From Hygrophila difformis (lineage: Eukaryota > Streptophyta > Magnoliopsida > Lamiales > Acanthaceae): 64,000 nucleotides of DNA. The stretch spans positions 56,758,915 to 56,822,914 of the forward strand of contig JAOANR010000006.1 in NCBI GenBank assembly GCA_030278955.1, given 5' to 3'. Position 1 is the stretch's first letter. Each line of letters begins with the position of its first letter. The notes below the pieces were generated by a model that was given only the letters and a program-made list of their open reading frames with translations, had not been told where the DNA came from and ran no database searches. Made by a program: the position numbers and the translations under genes. Below are positions 9,455-21,626 of the stretch, in pieces.

Positions 9455-12400
9455 TCAAAGATGGGAAGTTCTCTTGCGTTTGAGCGTTTTCAACTTAGAG
9501 TAGGTGTGGCTTATGACTTCCTCCAATGTGGCTTTCCTGTTCTCCTTGAAGTTCCACAGCTCGGGAACCACGTAACATCCACTAGGGTTGTATTCGCACA
9601 TCTCCTTTAAGGCTGTAGTGACTGCCTTGTATGCTTCAACTCCCCATTCATTCTGCAGCTCCAGCAGCAATTCATCATCCTCCTCAAGAACATTCTACAT
9701 CAAATACCAGAAAATTTTATTGTGCAAGAATTCCTCTTGTACATATATTAAATAATCATTACACTTGGGCAACCAAGTTTGATGGGTCAATTTATTGAAC
9801 TGAAACCATTTCAAAATGTCAAATAATGTACCTTGGCAACTCCCATGTCATCTTCAACGACCCGGAAAGGGTGCCATATAGGATTTTTCACATGCTCTTG
9901 CCACTGGGAAACCAACTCTGCAGCTTTGAGCTCTACTTCTGTAGTTGAGTATCTTTTCTTGCAAGCATTCTTAAAAGCTTTGTCTTCTATCTCACCCATC
10001 CTTTTTATCCCGATACTTACTCGACTGCTGCTCGACATATCAGTCAGGCCCTAAATAGAGTACAAACAAAATTCATCTATTAACATGGCGGCAAATATCC
10101 AGACAATAAATAAGATAGAATACTTGTTTTTCTATAAGAAAATAGAACCAATTATTTGCTCTTAGGCTCATGATTGGGGTGGGTTGGGCGTAGGACAGTG
10201 GAATTGGGCTGTTCCAAATCCCAGCTATATGTAACAGCAAATTCTTGCTCAATAGTCAATACTATTAAATAGATAAGCTACCACCTTCAAAAAGAAATAT
10301 ATGAGAAACTACTATATTTCAAAGATATATTATTGCAAAATTAGAGTGGTAGAAAGAAATATATGAGGAGACTTTTAAATGTGGTGAAAATCTACAGCAT
10401 AGGCCCCAATTTTCGCACGAATATATGCCACCGAAAAAGAAACAGTTCAATCTTACCTTAAGAAAGATTCAAGATGCAAGCAATCAGACAACATAGATTC
10501 AAGACACACGAAACAAATATAATTTGGTGCATTTTTTCACTTGAAAAGTATTGACTATTGTTATCACTTAACATTGAAGCAAACACAAGCTAAAGCACAC
10601 ATGCATTGCATTCATGTGCGTCATTACATAGACACACTAGAGTTGTCAGCCATGCAACAATTGGCTGAAACTCATCAAATGGAGCATCAAAATAGCATGT
10701 AAATAATTGAAGAATAAGGAGCATCATGGGTACATACTTCAATCAAGGCTTTGCGAGCTTTTTGCAGTTCATCAGTACTCTCCCGCTCTTTCTTAAGCAG
10801 TTGTTGATTCTCATATTGAAGATTACAAATATCATCTTCTTTCTCATTCAACTGGTTATTCATCTCATTAAATTTTTGCTTCATAGCACCATTGTCATCA
10901 CCTCCCATTTGCTTCAGAATCTTAAGTTTACCTGTAAGTTCTTGATTTTCCAATTCTAATTTCTGCTGTTCACCCAGATTCCTTTCTAACTCGAGGACCT
11001 TTTTAAGTGCTTCTTGCTTCTCTCTCTACATATTATAATATTACAAACACAAAAAACAAAAGTCATAGAACTAAAATTAATAGAGTAACATATGTACTAT
11101 GATAATAAAGATGTAGAGTGTAGTTCCTTTATGAAATTAATGGGACAATAAATAATAATACTCGCATTCATACCTTATGCTTTTCAACCAATCCCTTTTG
11201 GACCTCCAAAGCCAATTGATGTGCACAATTATCCATTTGAAGTAGATTATTTCTCAAATTATTCTAGCAGACAAAGTTATAGCATTAATTACGACAACAA
11301 ATTTTACTTTGAATAAAAAAAAAAAAGTATTGACTATTGTTAACACTTAACATTTTCCTTGAGAGATGATGAGGGCAGATCGGCAGACAATTAGCAAACA
11401 CAAGTTAAAGCACACATGCATTGCATTCATGTGCATCATTACACACACTAGAGTTGTCCCCATGTCCCCATGCACTAATTGACTGAAATCTCATTAAAAT
11501 GGCACATCTAAATAGCATGTTAATAATTGAAGAATAAGGAGCATCGGGTACATACTTCAATCAAGGCTCTGCGAGCTTTTTGGAGTTCATCAGTACTCTC
11601 CCGCTCTTTTTTAAGCAGTTGTTGATTCTCATTTTGAAGATTACAAATATCTTCTTCTTTCTCATTCAACTGGTCATTCATCTCATTAAGTTTTTGCTTC
11701 ATAGCACCATCATCATCACCTCCCATTTGCTTCAGAATCTTAAGTTTACCTTGAAGTTCTTGGTTTTCCGATTCTAATTTCTGTTGTTCACCCAGATTCC
11801 TTTCTAACTCGAGGACCTTTGTAAGTGCTTCTTGCTTCTCTCTCTACATATTATAATATTACAAACACACAAAACAAAAGACATAAAGCTAAAATTAATA
11901 GACTAACATGTGTACTGACAGTCATACCTTATGCTTTTCAACCAATCTTAGCAGATTTCCTTCAACTTTCTTTTGGACCTCCAAAGCCAATTGAAGTGCA
12001 TTATTTCTCGAATTATTCTAGCAGACAAAGTTTTAGCATTAACTACGACAACAAATTTTACTCTGAACAAATAACGGAGGGGAACAAGACAAGAATATGG
12101 GAGGTCAAACATTGATTACCAGTTACCACATTGAGAGAACATGAAAGCAGTATTGGAGAAAACTCCAAAACTAAACCACACAAGACAAATGAAGCTTAAA
12201 ACTAAAATATACTCCTATATACGATAAATTCTATCAAATGAATTGATTTTTGCTCTCATTGCACTTTGCCAGATCCATGAAACTTGAAACAGAATGGTTT
12301 CAAAGTGCTAAGCATAGAATGTACCAACAGAATTTGACTAGGTACATTTTTCATTGTTGCATATGTATTAGAAGTATAGAATAGATTTTTACATTAGCCT

Positions 12401-13673
12401 TCTCCTCCTCAATTTGTTGTCTTTCACATTCAATGGATAACTCACGCTCATCCAGCTCTTTGCTCCACGAATCAAGGCTTTTTTTCTTATTCTCCAGCTC
12501 CGAGTTTAACATCACCAGCTCCTCCAAAATTCTCTTTATATGGTCCCGAGAAACTCGTTGTAGCTTCCTTGTTTCTGGAAAGGAAAACCATATTACACAT
12601 CCACAAACATTTTGTAAACAGAGGCGGACTCACAGGGGGGCCAGGCCCCACCAAAATTTTTATTTTCTTTTAACTATTATTGTATAGTATTAAATTTATG
12701 TATTTATAAATTTAAATATTTTCTTCTTTTATGGTTCAAGTTTAATTAAGTTCACAAATTTTTTTTCAAATCTTCTCTATTTTTATAAATTCTCAATTCT
12801 AAAATTCCTTTTTTCAATTTGGAAAATTATTAATTGTCTAATCATTTTTAGTAACCTATTTTTTTTAAATAAAGGTGAACCCCTTATCTTATTTTAAAAA
12901 CACTTATAATTTTTATATCATGCATCGAAAATACTCTCTATATGTCCAAAATGATCAACACGACAACACCTACATAGTTCTTTACAAATGAATAGAAAAA
13001 AAAAAAAAAAAAAAAATTAAAATTATACTTTTTTCGTTGAGAAGAGCAACATTGCACTGAGTTACTGCATCAAAGAAAAATTATAAGAAAAAATAGGGAA
13101 TATGGAAATAAATGCAAAAACAAATTAAAAATACATAAATTTTAAAAAAGTGCCCCAAAAATTAGAAATACGGTACAAAAACACAGATTGCATTATGAGT
13201 CATTAATACTAGGACCCCAAGAGTAAAACCCTGGGTCCGCCTCTATTTGTAAATCGAGCAAGTTTTCATACATCATATATCATTGTCAAGTCAATGGATC
13301 CAGAACAGTCGCTGGATTCTAGTAGCAACATTGTTATAATTGAAAACTAATAATAACTGCTCATCTCATCAACCCACCAAGAGATTTAATTCTCAGGCAA
13401 CAATTTAAACATTAATTTAGAAAGACGCCTGAATATGACATTAATGATCAGGTCATATTGTCGGTCTAAAATGAGGCAGGATGAAGGGATGAGAGGTATC
13501 AAACCTTCATAGGTGGATGTTAGAAGATCATCTCTCTCTGTAAGCATCCTAATGAGGGACAATGTCTTCTCATTGTGTTTGATTTGCAATTGATTCAGAT
13601 TCTCATTTTTCATTTCGCTTTCATCGACCAAACTGTGGACGATTTTGATCCTATCCTTTGTGCCTTCCTCCAT
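9455..13673 (-). CDS. FDM/IDN2-like paralog lacking zf-XS and XS, with a doubled coiled-coil exon pair, 521 aa
   Basis: Family role is as for the neighbours: the XH domain mediates pairing of RNA-directed DNA methylation proteins. Seen: eight coding exons (minus) 13673-13505, 12574-12393, 12017-11928, 11843-11556, 11263-11174, 11025-10738, 10050-9832 and 9694-9455. All have GT-AG borders, and they join into one frame of 522 codons including the stop. The zf-XS and XS region is absent, as in the 411-aa copy. The 90-nt plus 288-nt exon pair of the coiled coil occurs twice, adding 126 residues. The XH domain runs from KRMGEIEDKAFKNACKKRY to NFKENRKATLEEV and keeps the basic tail. A 627-bp hAT-type element lies in the first coding intron without touching the splice sites. 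Start chosen as for the 411-aa copy. Whether it is expressed cannot be told from sequence. Confidence 0.7.
10545..12060 (-). repeat. Intragenic tandem duplication of a coiled-coil exon pair with introns
   Basis: Segment 10545-11325 and the following segment to about 12060 share exon and intron sequence (for example gtattgactattgtta at both starts). Each has a 90-nt exon and a 288-nt exon. The duplicated 288-nt exons are nearly identical. One 90-nt copy has diverged (NNLRNNLLQMDNCAHQL). The duplication keeps phase 0 throughout. Confidence 0.8.
12619..13245. mobile_element. Non-autonomous hAT-like element, 8-bp TSD
   Basis: A 627-bp element begins CAGAGGCGGA and ends TCCGCCTCTA, so the ends are inverted repeats. 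It is flanked by perfect TTTGTAAA duplications (12611-12618 and 13246-13253). The interior is AT-rich with no coding frame. The same intron position in the two paralogs (near 6981 and 18950) reads attttataaat or attttatgaat without the insert, confirming an insertion after gene duplication. An 8-bp TSD with CAG/TAG ends is typical of hAT. Confidence 0.9.
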
Positions 13674-14213
13674 AATATCATCACAGATTGTTTTCACTTG
13701 CGTTCTCAGTGATATTCCTGTTTATTTATGATTTGCCATTAAATGCAGTTAACAAATGTGAAGGAAGAAATGGATTCATCTCTCTTGCACTGGTAATACC
13801 CAAAGTCCAAACCATATATTAACCAAGACCTATACACTAAACCTCACACATAAACAAAACATTTCCCCTACAGCGGTAATACCCAAACCATATATTAACC
13901 AACACACTAAACCTCAAACATAAACAAAACAATGAGTATATTCATCAATAGACTGGCAACTGTGCAATGAACTCTGCTACAACATTTGTCCGAAACCAGA
14001 ATAGAAGAAACACGACAGCTTTATGCACTACACAGGAGGAATTAACTGCACGGCATAGGTATTATGAGTTCCATCAAAAAAAATCTAGAAGAACAAGTCA
14101 TTATCTTTCTTGCTGTCAACAAAAGCAGGACACTGATATCATATAAGCAGCAACCCATGTATATGCATATTGCCACTCTCAATATTTTGCGAAAAAGAAC
14201 ATAAATGGCTAAC

Positions 14214-14400
14214 CTGCGAGCTGTTGATAAATGAGAACAATGAATAAGAGGAGGCTAAATATCGACAGTCAGCTGAGGAGAAAGAAGTGGTGGAAGCTGA
14301 GACGGAGGCGGGACGGCGTAGGCGCAGGCGGAAGTGGAAGCTAAGACGGCGGGTGAATCAGCACAGTGGCGGCAGCTTCGTGGGAGTGAAAATATGAAAA
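14214..14400 (-). promoter_or_regulatory. Leader exon and proximal promoter of the 521-aa paralog
   Basis: The minus strand shows a splice donor at 14214 (ctcgcag|gttagcc) preceded by a GC- and pyrimidine-rich stretch without ATG (ccgcctgcgcctacgccg), as expected for a 5' leader. No TATA box is evident. The transcription start is not defined. Confidence 0.45.
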
Positions 14401-16474
14401 ATGAAAAAGACAACAGAAAATCAAATTTTTATTGCAGAAACCAAAAACAATGAGGAAAGTTATAGGGTGTGTTTGGTTGTTGGTAGAATAGGGAGCATAT
14501 AGCGGATTGGAGTAGCATATCCTCTCACAATTCTCTCTTCGAATCTGCTATCTGCTAGTGGATCCGCTGACTCCCAAACATGCTCATAAAGCATAAAGTA
14601 TCCCACGTTCAATAAAATTACATTAGTAAATACTTTCCTAACCCTTTTCCCTCCCTCATTGATTCACCTACTATAAAATTACACCATGTGGAATTTTTAT
14701 TATTAATATATATATATATATATTATTTCCATATAAAATATATACATATATTTATTGATTGTCAAAATTTATATTAATTATTGAAAATAAAATATACTCT
14801 AATAGATAATAGTATTTTATATTAAAAATTATTATGTGCAATGATAAAAATAATTAGCAAGTGAACTACTCCGTATTTTATTTACAAAATATGCGTTTAT
14901 TTTTATAAACAAAAAAAAATTATTTAGATAATTATATTTTTAAGTTTATAATTTTTTTAATGAAAAAACTATACTTGAGTTTATGCTTTGAACCATTTAT
15001 AGTTTGAGTTTATAAATTAAAAAGTACACTCTTTACAATATAAATAAGTTGAGTAGCATGTTCTTTTCTATAATTTGTACATTTCAAAAATACTTTTTAA
15101 TAGTACTTTTGTTTTTTAAAACAACTCATAGTGCGTTACCCAAAAAAAAAAAAACTCATAGTGAGAACTGCTGGGGTGCCATCAGACATGTTGATTTTGA
15201 TGCTATTACCCTATTATGTGGCGCACTGCCTCATTCGAACATGGTTATAATGATTTATTATTGTCTTAATTGAATTTGCTGAAGCTTAAAAAAAATTGAG
15301 AATGATTGTTCGGATGGATGTGCAGCACCCGGGTATGGAGCCCCAGACGACAAAGCTACTTGATATCATTTTTTTCTGTTTTGCAGTTGTGTAAATGTTA
15401 CATATGGGAAGTCTGGCATGACACCTTGTACTCTGATTTAGATCTTATGCCCTGAAAAATGATCATCAGGACCTAAAGCTAGAAGGTACTCATTGTAACA
15501 TCCTGATTTTCTCTAATAACCTGCCACAGCCAATCTAAAGGTTAACTCTTCTGTGTTGGCTAACTAAAAGCCTACAGTAAGTGATACATTATTCTCTTGA
15601 AAGTAGAAACAGTGTATCTCCTAATCAAAAGTGCATTAAAATTGGGAGAGTTTTTCATGTATCGATCTATACTGTGATAGGTTTCTTAATTATGCAATAG
15701 ATCCGAGTATGGTCCGAACTAGGAGTGGCTATTTAATCAATCTCTTTTGTGGTTAGAGCAAAATGGACGACACCCCATTTATGGAAACAGAAAGTAATAG
15801 ATGCAATAGCAAGCAGAGGTACATAAATGCAAGAAGAAGAGAGCCACTCCAAACAACTTGGCAAAACTGAGAGAACGCCAAGGTGATACCAATTAGCAAA
15901 ACTAGAGAAATTCGATAGTTGAATGGGAGATGCACTCATGAACTGCCTCTTCAGAATATCATTTACACATAAGTAACCATGTCTTACATGCATAAAACTG
16001 TAATAAATCTTAACCTCAAATATACTACGCTATGCCACAGTATGGAACATAATGTCACTGTGTCAGCCACATGATACTAATGTTGGATTGGCGTTGTCCT
16101 AACCTAGGCCAACCACGTAAGTGAACTCAAAATATCACATAAACAAACTGAACAAATCAAAACTTCTAACACAATGCATGCCGATTCAAAGTCATAGTTC
16201 TAATAGAATCATGGACAAGGAAATCCATCACTGCAGGTCTACCACAACTGAGCCTGAAGTGACAAAACCGGAATTAGGCAATAGTTAGCTAATATTAGCA
16301 GAGATTCATCCTAAATCAGTTTCAGGCAGGATCATGAGTAAGTGATTAAGTACATAATTCCCAACCAACTGAAAGCTAACCGGTTTATCAGGCTCAACAT
16401 CTCATCTCAGACATCAGTGCAAGAATAGTGATGATGGCATTGATAGTCTTCTCAAAGACTGGAAGTTCGCATTT
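14401..16474. other. Intergenic, AT-rich; 3' flank of the complete gene
   Basis: No gene recognised. 14465-14590 has weak MITE features (gtgtgtttgg and ccaaacatgc near the ends). 14704-14722 is an (AT)n tract. 15760-16474 repeats 8740-9454, the duplicated flank of the gene cluster. Short kinase-like words near 15330 do not extend into a frame. Confidence 0.5.
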
Positions 16475-19400
16475 TCAAGTTCTCTTGCGTTTGAGTGTTT
16501 TCAACTGAGTGTAGATGTAGCTTATGACTTCCTTCAGAGTGGCTTTCCTGTTCTCCTTGAAGTTCCACAGCTCAGGAACCACGTAACATCCACTCGGGTT
16601 GTACTCGTCCCTCTCCTTTAAGGCAGTGGTGACTGCCTCGTATGCCTCAACCCCCCATTCATTCTGCAGCTCCAGCAGCAATTCATCATCCTCCTTAAGA
16701 ACATTCTACATCACATACCAGAAAATGTTATTGTGCAAGGATTCCTCTTGTAGCTATATTAAATGATAATTACACTTGGGAAAGGAAACCATTCCACAAT
16801 CACACGAGTAAATAAGCCAATGTCAAAGAATGTACCTTGGCACCTCCCATGTCATCTTCCACAACCCGAAAAGGGTGCCATTCAGGATTTTTCACATGCT
16901 CCTGCCACAGAGAAACCAACTCGACTGTCTTGAGCTCTGCTTCTTGAGGCGAGTATCTTGTCTTGCAAGCATTCTTAAAAGCTTTGTCATCTATCTCACC
17001 CATCCGTTTTATCCCAATACTTACTCGACTGCTGCTCAACATATCAGTCAGGCCCTGAATCGAGTACAAACAAATTTCAACTAGAAACGTGGCAGCCAAT
17101 CAATGAACAAACGTCCAAAAAGATAAATAGGATAAAATGCTTGTGTTTCATGAGAAAATAGAACAAATTATCTGCTCCTAGGCTCAGGCCTTGGGGTGGG
17201 TTGGGGTAGGGCAGTGAAATTGTGTTGTTCCAAATTCCACCTCTAGGTAATAGAGGATTCTTGTCCAATACTGTTAAATAGATAACTTACCCCACCTTCA
17301 AAAAGTAAAATATGAAAAACTAAGTATATTTCAAGACATATATTATTGCAAATTCAAGTTTACACTTTACACTTTTTTTATTTGGGTCACACTTTCAAAA
17401 ATAGAGGCATAATTAAACACGAAAAACACCCCCAAGAGGCACCAGCAACTAGAGATAAGGTTATAGGTTATAGGACTAGGAGGAGAGTTCGAGATGTGGT
17501 GAAAATCTGCGGCATTGGCCCCCATTTATGCAAGAATATCTACCAAATTGCCCACACAAAGCATAAAAACTAAAGAAACAGTTCAATCTTACCTTGTAGA
17601 AAGATTCCCAGATGCAAGCAATCAGATAGATTCAGGACATACTTTGTTTGCAGATAGATTCACACATACTTTGTTTGCAGACAAATGTATGTAATTTGGT
17701 GCTTTTCACTTAAAAAGTATTGACTATTGTTAACAGATTCCTTGAGAGATGATGAGGGTAAAAAAATAACAAACATAAGTTAAAGCACAGATGCATTGTA
17801 TTCATGTGCAGCATTATACACACACACAAGAGTTGTCACCATGCGCCAATTGGCTGAAACCTCATCAAAATGGCACATCTAAATAGCATGTTAATACTTG
17901 AAGAATAAGAAAGAGCATTGCGGGTACATACTTCAATCAAGGCTTTGCGAGCTTCTTGCAGTTCATCATTACTCTCCCGCTCTTTTTTAAGCAGTTGTTG
18001 ATTCAGATCTTCAAGACCTTCAAAATCTTCTTCTTTCTCTTTCAACTGCTCATTCATCTCATTAATTTTTTGTTGAATAGCACCATCGTCATCTCCTCCC
18101 ATATGCTTCAGAACCTCAAGTTTGCCTTTAAGTTCTTGAATTTCCAATTCTAATTTTTGTTTTTCACCCAAATTCCTTTCCAGCTCAAGGACCTTTTTAA
18201 GTGCTTCTTGCTTCTCTCTCTATATATTATAATATTATATAACAAAATAAAAGACAGAGAATTAAAATCAATAGACTAAAACATGTAATCTGTTAATTAA
18301 GATGTATAGTGCAGTTCATGTATGAAATTAATGGGAGGATAAGTAATAATACTGACAATCATACCTTCTGCTCTTCAACCAATCTTAGGACATTTTCGTC
18401 AGCTTTCTTTTGCTCCTCCGAAGCCAATTGAAGTGCATTATTTCTCGAATTATTCTAGAAAACAAAGTTATAGCATTAACTACAACAACCAACTTTAAAT
18501 TTAAAAAGGGAACAAGACAAGAATATGGATGATCAAATATTGATTACCACATTGAAAGAACAAGCAAGTAGTATTGGAGAAAACTCCAAAATGAAACCAC
18601 ACAAGACAGAAAAACTTAGAAACTTGCAACATTGTGGTTTGAGAGTGCCAAGCATAGAGTGTACCAACAGAATTCAACTAGGTACCCAGTTTTGATTGTT
18701 GCATATGTATGCTTAGTATGGAATAGATTTTTACCTTAGCCTTCTCCTCTTCAAGTTTCAATCTATCACGTTCAGTGGATGCCTCACGCTTATTCAGCTC
18801 TTTGCTCCACGAATCAAGCCTCTTTTTCTTATTCTCAAGCTCTGTGTTTAACATCTCCTGCTCCTCCAAAACCCTCTTTATATGCTCCCGAGCAACTCGT
18901 TGAAGCTTCCTTGTTTCTGGAATGGGAAACAATATTACACATCTACAAACATTTTATGAATTGATCAAGTTTATACATCATTGAGAGCTCAATGGATCCA
19001 TAACAGCCACTGGATTCTTGTGAGCCACATTGTTTTAATTGAAAACTAATACTAACTGCTCATCTCATCAACCCGCTGAGAGAGATTTAATTCTCAGGCA
19101 ATCATTTAGACAATACCTAAGCAAAATAGGAACGAGCCTGAATATGAGAATAGTTTTCCAGAGCAAAAATCATGTGAAGAGTACATTGGACAAATAAGAA
19201 CATTAAATGATCGGGTCACATTGCTAGTCTAAAATGAGGTAGGATGAAGGGATCAGTGGCATCAAACCTTCATAGAAGGAACGGTGAAGTTCATCTTTCT
19301 CTGCAAGCATCCTAGTCAGGGACAATGTCTTTTCATTGTATTTGATTTGCAACAGATTCAGATTTTCATTTTTCATGTCAATTTCATTGACCAAACTGCC

Positions 19401-20165
19401 CACGACTTTGTTCCGATGCTTTGTGGCTTCTTCCATGATATCAGAGATTGTTTTCACTTGCGTTTTCTGTCGAAGATAATTTCCCACAGGCCCTTCCAGC
19501 TTATAATCCTCATCACGAGCAAACCAGCCATACAAGCTTGAACCTAGGGAGACCCTATGCTCCTTCCATTCTCTCCTGCTTTGGCCACTAGCTTCGAATG
19601 ACTTCTCAAAGTCCATGACATTTTTGAAGCCAGTCCAATCATTATCAAAGCTTAGAACAGCTTGTGCAGTGTCATGGTTCTCGTCCCAAAATATCTCAAT
19701 CTCCGTGGGCTTATATTTTGAGAATTTCTTCAACACGTAATTGGGGTTGTCCACTAAGTCATCAACACTTGGGTCCTTTTTTATGTTGGCTACTATCCCC
19801 ACCCATGGAAAACAATATAATTCCTGATTCTCGGATTTTGCAGCTGGTTTGGGGGCTGTATCTCGAGGTAGTGGCTCGGACTCATTAGCTACGTCTGTTT
19901 CCAAGAACTTAGCCAATGCAAGATGGTTGGCTTTCTGCTTGGCACTTCGGTTGGCAGTGCCCTTGCCCGCTCCAAGGGCATGTTGATACAGATGATTGTA
20001 AAGGTAATCCTGTTTCTTCTTTCCAGCACAGAAAGGGCATCTAAACGAGCCATTTGGACCCTTTACCTTGTATGTACCAGCCTTGAGTAATTCATATGGT
20101 TTCTCTTTGTACTCTTCTATTTCTGAATCACTGATGTCTGAATCATCATCTGAGCTGCTTCCCAT
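16475..20165 (-). CDS. FACTOR OF DNA METHYLATION / IDN2-like protein, complete: zf-XS, XS, coiled coil, XH; 635 aa
   Basis: Role by family: a nuclear partner in RNA-directed DNA methylation. XS binds double-stranded RNA, and the coiled coil and XH domain build homo- or heteromers. Exons (minus): 20165-19268, 18916-18735, 18454-18365, 18219-17932, 17054-16836 and 16705-16475. All borders are GT-AG, and the 1908 coding nt give 635 residues, the usual family length. The acidic N-terminus (MGSSSDDDSDISDSE) is followed by zf-XS around residues 41-85 (C43, C46 and the histidines after NHLYQH). XS spans about 115-230 (YCFPWVGIVAN to LYGWFARDEDY). The coiled coil covers about 235-490 and XH about 495-625. 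The start is the first ATG after a ttcag acceptor; the codon three positions earlier is GTG. This copy is the best candidate for the ancestral gene of the cluster. Which FDM member it matches is not decided. Confidence 0.9.
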
Positions 20166-20278
20166 CTGAATCACAACAATACAACAATATGAAATAATGG
20201 GAGATAGTACAGAATGAAGTTAAAACTGGATTGCATATTCGAACTGGAAATACTTAAACTCGATATATCCATTCAAAT

Positions 20279-20530
20279 GGGGCTTATAAATGAGAAAAGT
20301 ATAGAAATACATGGAGAACTAGGATCCAAAAGGTGAAACCATACCCTCATCCTAACTAGAGAACAAGCTCTCCCTAAATAATCATCTCATTTGAATCTTA
20401 ACAATGGGGTTTATGAATTACAAAGTACAGGAGAGGAATACATGGAGCACTATGATCCAAATATCGAAACCACACCCTAATCCTGACTACAGAACAAGCT
20501 CTCCCTAAATTATCGTCTCATGTGATTCTT
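20279..20530. repeat. Tandem repeat of about 124 bp in the leader intron
   Basis: 20279-20400 and about 20404-20530 align over their length. Shared words are gaatacatggagcac/gaac, atgatccaaa, the aaccacaccctaatcct motif and gaacaagctctccctaaat. The repeat lies in the intron between the leader exon and the coding start of the complete FDM-like gene. Confidence 0.75.
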
Positions 20531-20599
20531 AGCATTTACCTGAAAAGCTATGACAAACTGAACAGCATTGAATTCTATATAAATTACGATAGTTGTTAA

Positions 20600-20815
20600 G
20601 CAGTAGCCGTGGCGGTCATAGATGACGGCCATAGCCACTCGACTCGCCACACGTGCAAAAGGCGTCGCCATGGCGAATAAGGGGCGATTTTCACACGGTG
20701 GCGACGCCACGGGGACTCCCTTCGCCGCGCGGCGAGAGGAGTGAGTCTCCGTGGCTGAGGATGACCGCCCCACGGCGGTCACGGCGACGCCACAGAGTTC
20801 GGATTCCAAGAGATC
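20600..20815. repeat. GC-rich island with repeated GCGGTC/GACGCC words, possible degraded MITE
   Basis: A stretch rich in CG and GC stands out in an AT-rich intron. Words such as gccgtggcggtcat, ggcgtcgcc, ggcgacgcc and ccacggcggtcacgg recur on both strands and suggest a fold-back element. No TSD could be assigned. It could also be a local GC-rich regulatory region. Confidence 0.35.
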
Positions 20816-20870
20816 CATCCGACTTGAACCAACCCGGAAAGAATACAAAAATATGAGCCGGTGCCCTAAC

Positions 20871-21060
20871 CTGCGATTTGCGAAGCTCTTCAAGAGTTAA
20901 CCAGCTATGCTTATCCTCTGTCTCCCTGCTCGCGCCTCCCGGCCAGCTCCGCCGTCCGGATGTGTTGTTTGCGAGGGTTTGTGTCCGTCGGAAAATTCAG
21001 GCTAGTCCTCACTTCACTCCTCAGTCCTCTCCCTTGCTTTTTTTTCTTCCCTTTAATACT
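20871..21060 (-). promoter_or_regulatory. Leader exon and promoter remnant of the complete FDM-like gene
   Basis: The splice donor at 20871 (aaatcgcag|gttaggg) matches those of the two paralogs. The exon upstream is mixed GC-rich and has no ATG down to the donor. Only about 190 bp remain before a Copia LTR begins at 21068, so the rest of the promoter is displaced to beyond 27708. Confidence 0.5.
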
Positions 21061-21110
21061 TTAATTGTGTTATAAATATAAATATAAAATAGTATATAAC
21101 AATTATTGTA

Positions 21111-21592
21111 CTCCCTCCGTCCCACGAAGTTTGAACCCTATTCCTTTTTGGGGTGTCCCACGAAGTTTGAACCCTTTCCGTTTTTAGAAAAATTAAATTA
21201 ATATAAGTTTGATTAGAATCTTAATTATTGTCAAATCCCATTAAAAATACTTACTTTTACTATTCTGCACAAATTCCAATGCATTATTACTTTCCTACAC
21301 AAAGTCCCTTATATTTCTTTAACTCTTAATATTACAAAATTGATACAAATAAAAATTGTATAAAATATATATTCTAAAACTACACGATTAGACGATTCTA
21401 ACAAGACCACATTTGAATATTTTTCTCAAATTACATCACTACGATAATATTAAGTCAAAGTTGAACAATAAACAATATCAAAATTCATTATAATCTTAAA
21501 CACAAATACCCACACCACTTTAACTACTAAACTCCACTACCTAAATTACCGTGCCCAAAAGAAAGGCTTCAATCTTCGCGGGACGGAGGGAG
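21111..21592. mobile_element. Stowaway-type MITE in the Copia LTR
   Basis: A 482-bp element begins CTCCCTCCGTCCC and ends GGGACGGAGGGAG, flanked by TA on both sides (21109-21110 and 21593-21594). The matching place in the other LTR (near 27460) reads attgtatgag, an intact empty site with one TA. No coding sequence. Confidence 0.95.
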
Positions 21593-21626
21593 TATGAGTA
21601 TAAAATATGCTAGTACAAGTGTATTA

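Noticed and set aside
14465..14590. Possible small MITE (gtgtgtttgg near the start, ccaaacatgc near the end)
   Set aside because: Inverted similarity is short and no target duplication could be assigned.
15318..15450. Short receptor-kinase-like words (APGYGAPDD) on the plus strand
   Set aside because: Only a few residues, a stop follows at once, and no kinase motif is found around it.
20510..20893. 127-codon minus-strand frame across the GC-rich island
   Set aside because: Lies in the leader intron of the FDM-like gene, has no known domain, and is open because the block is GC-rich.
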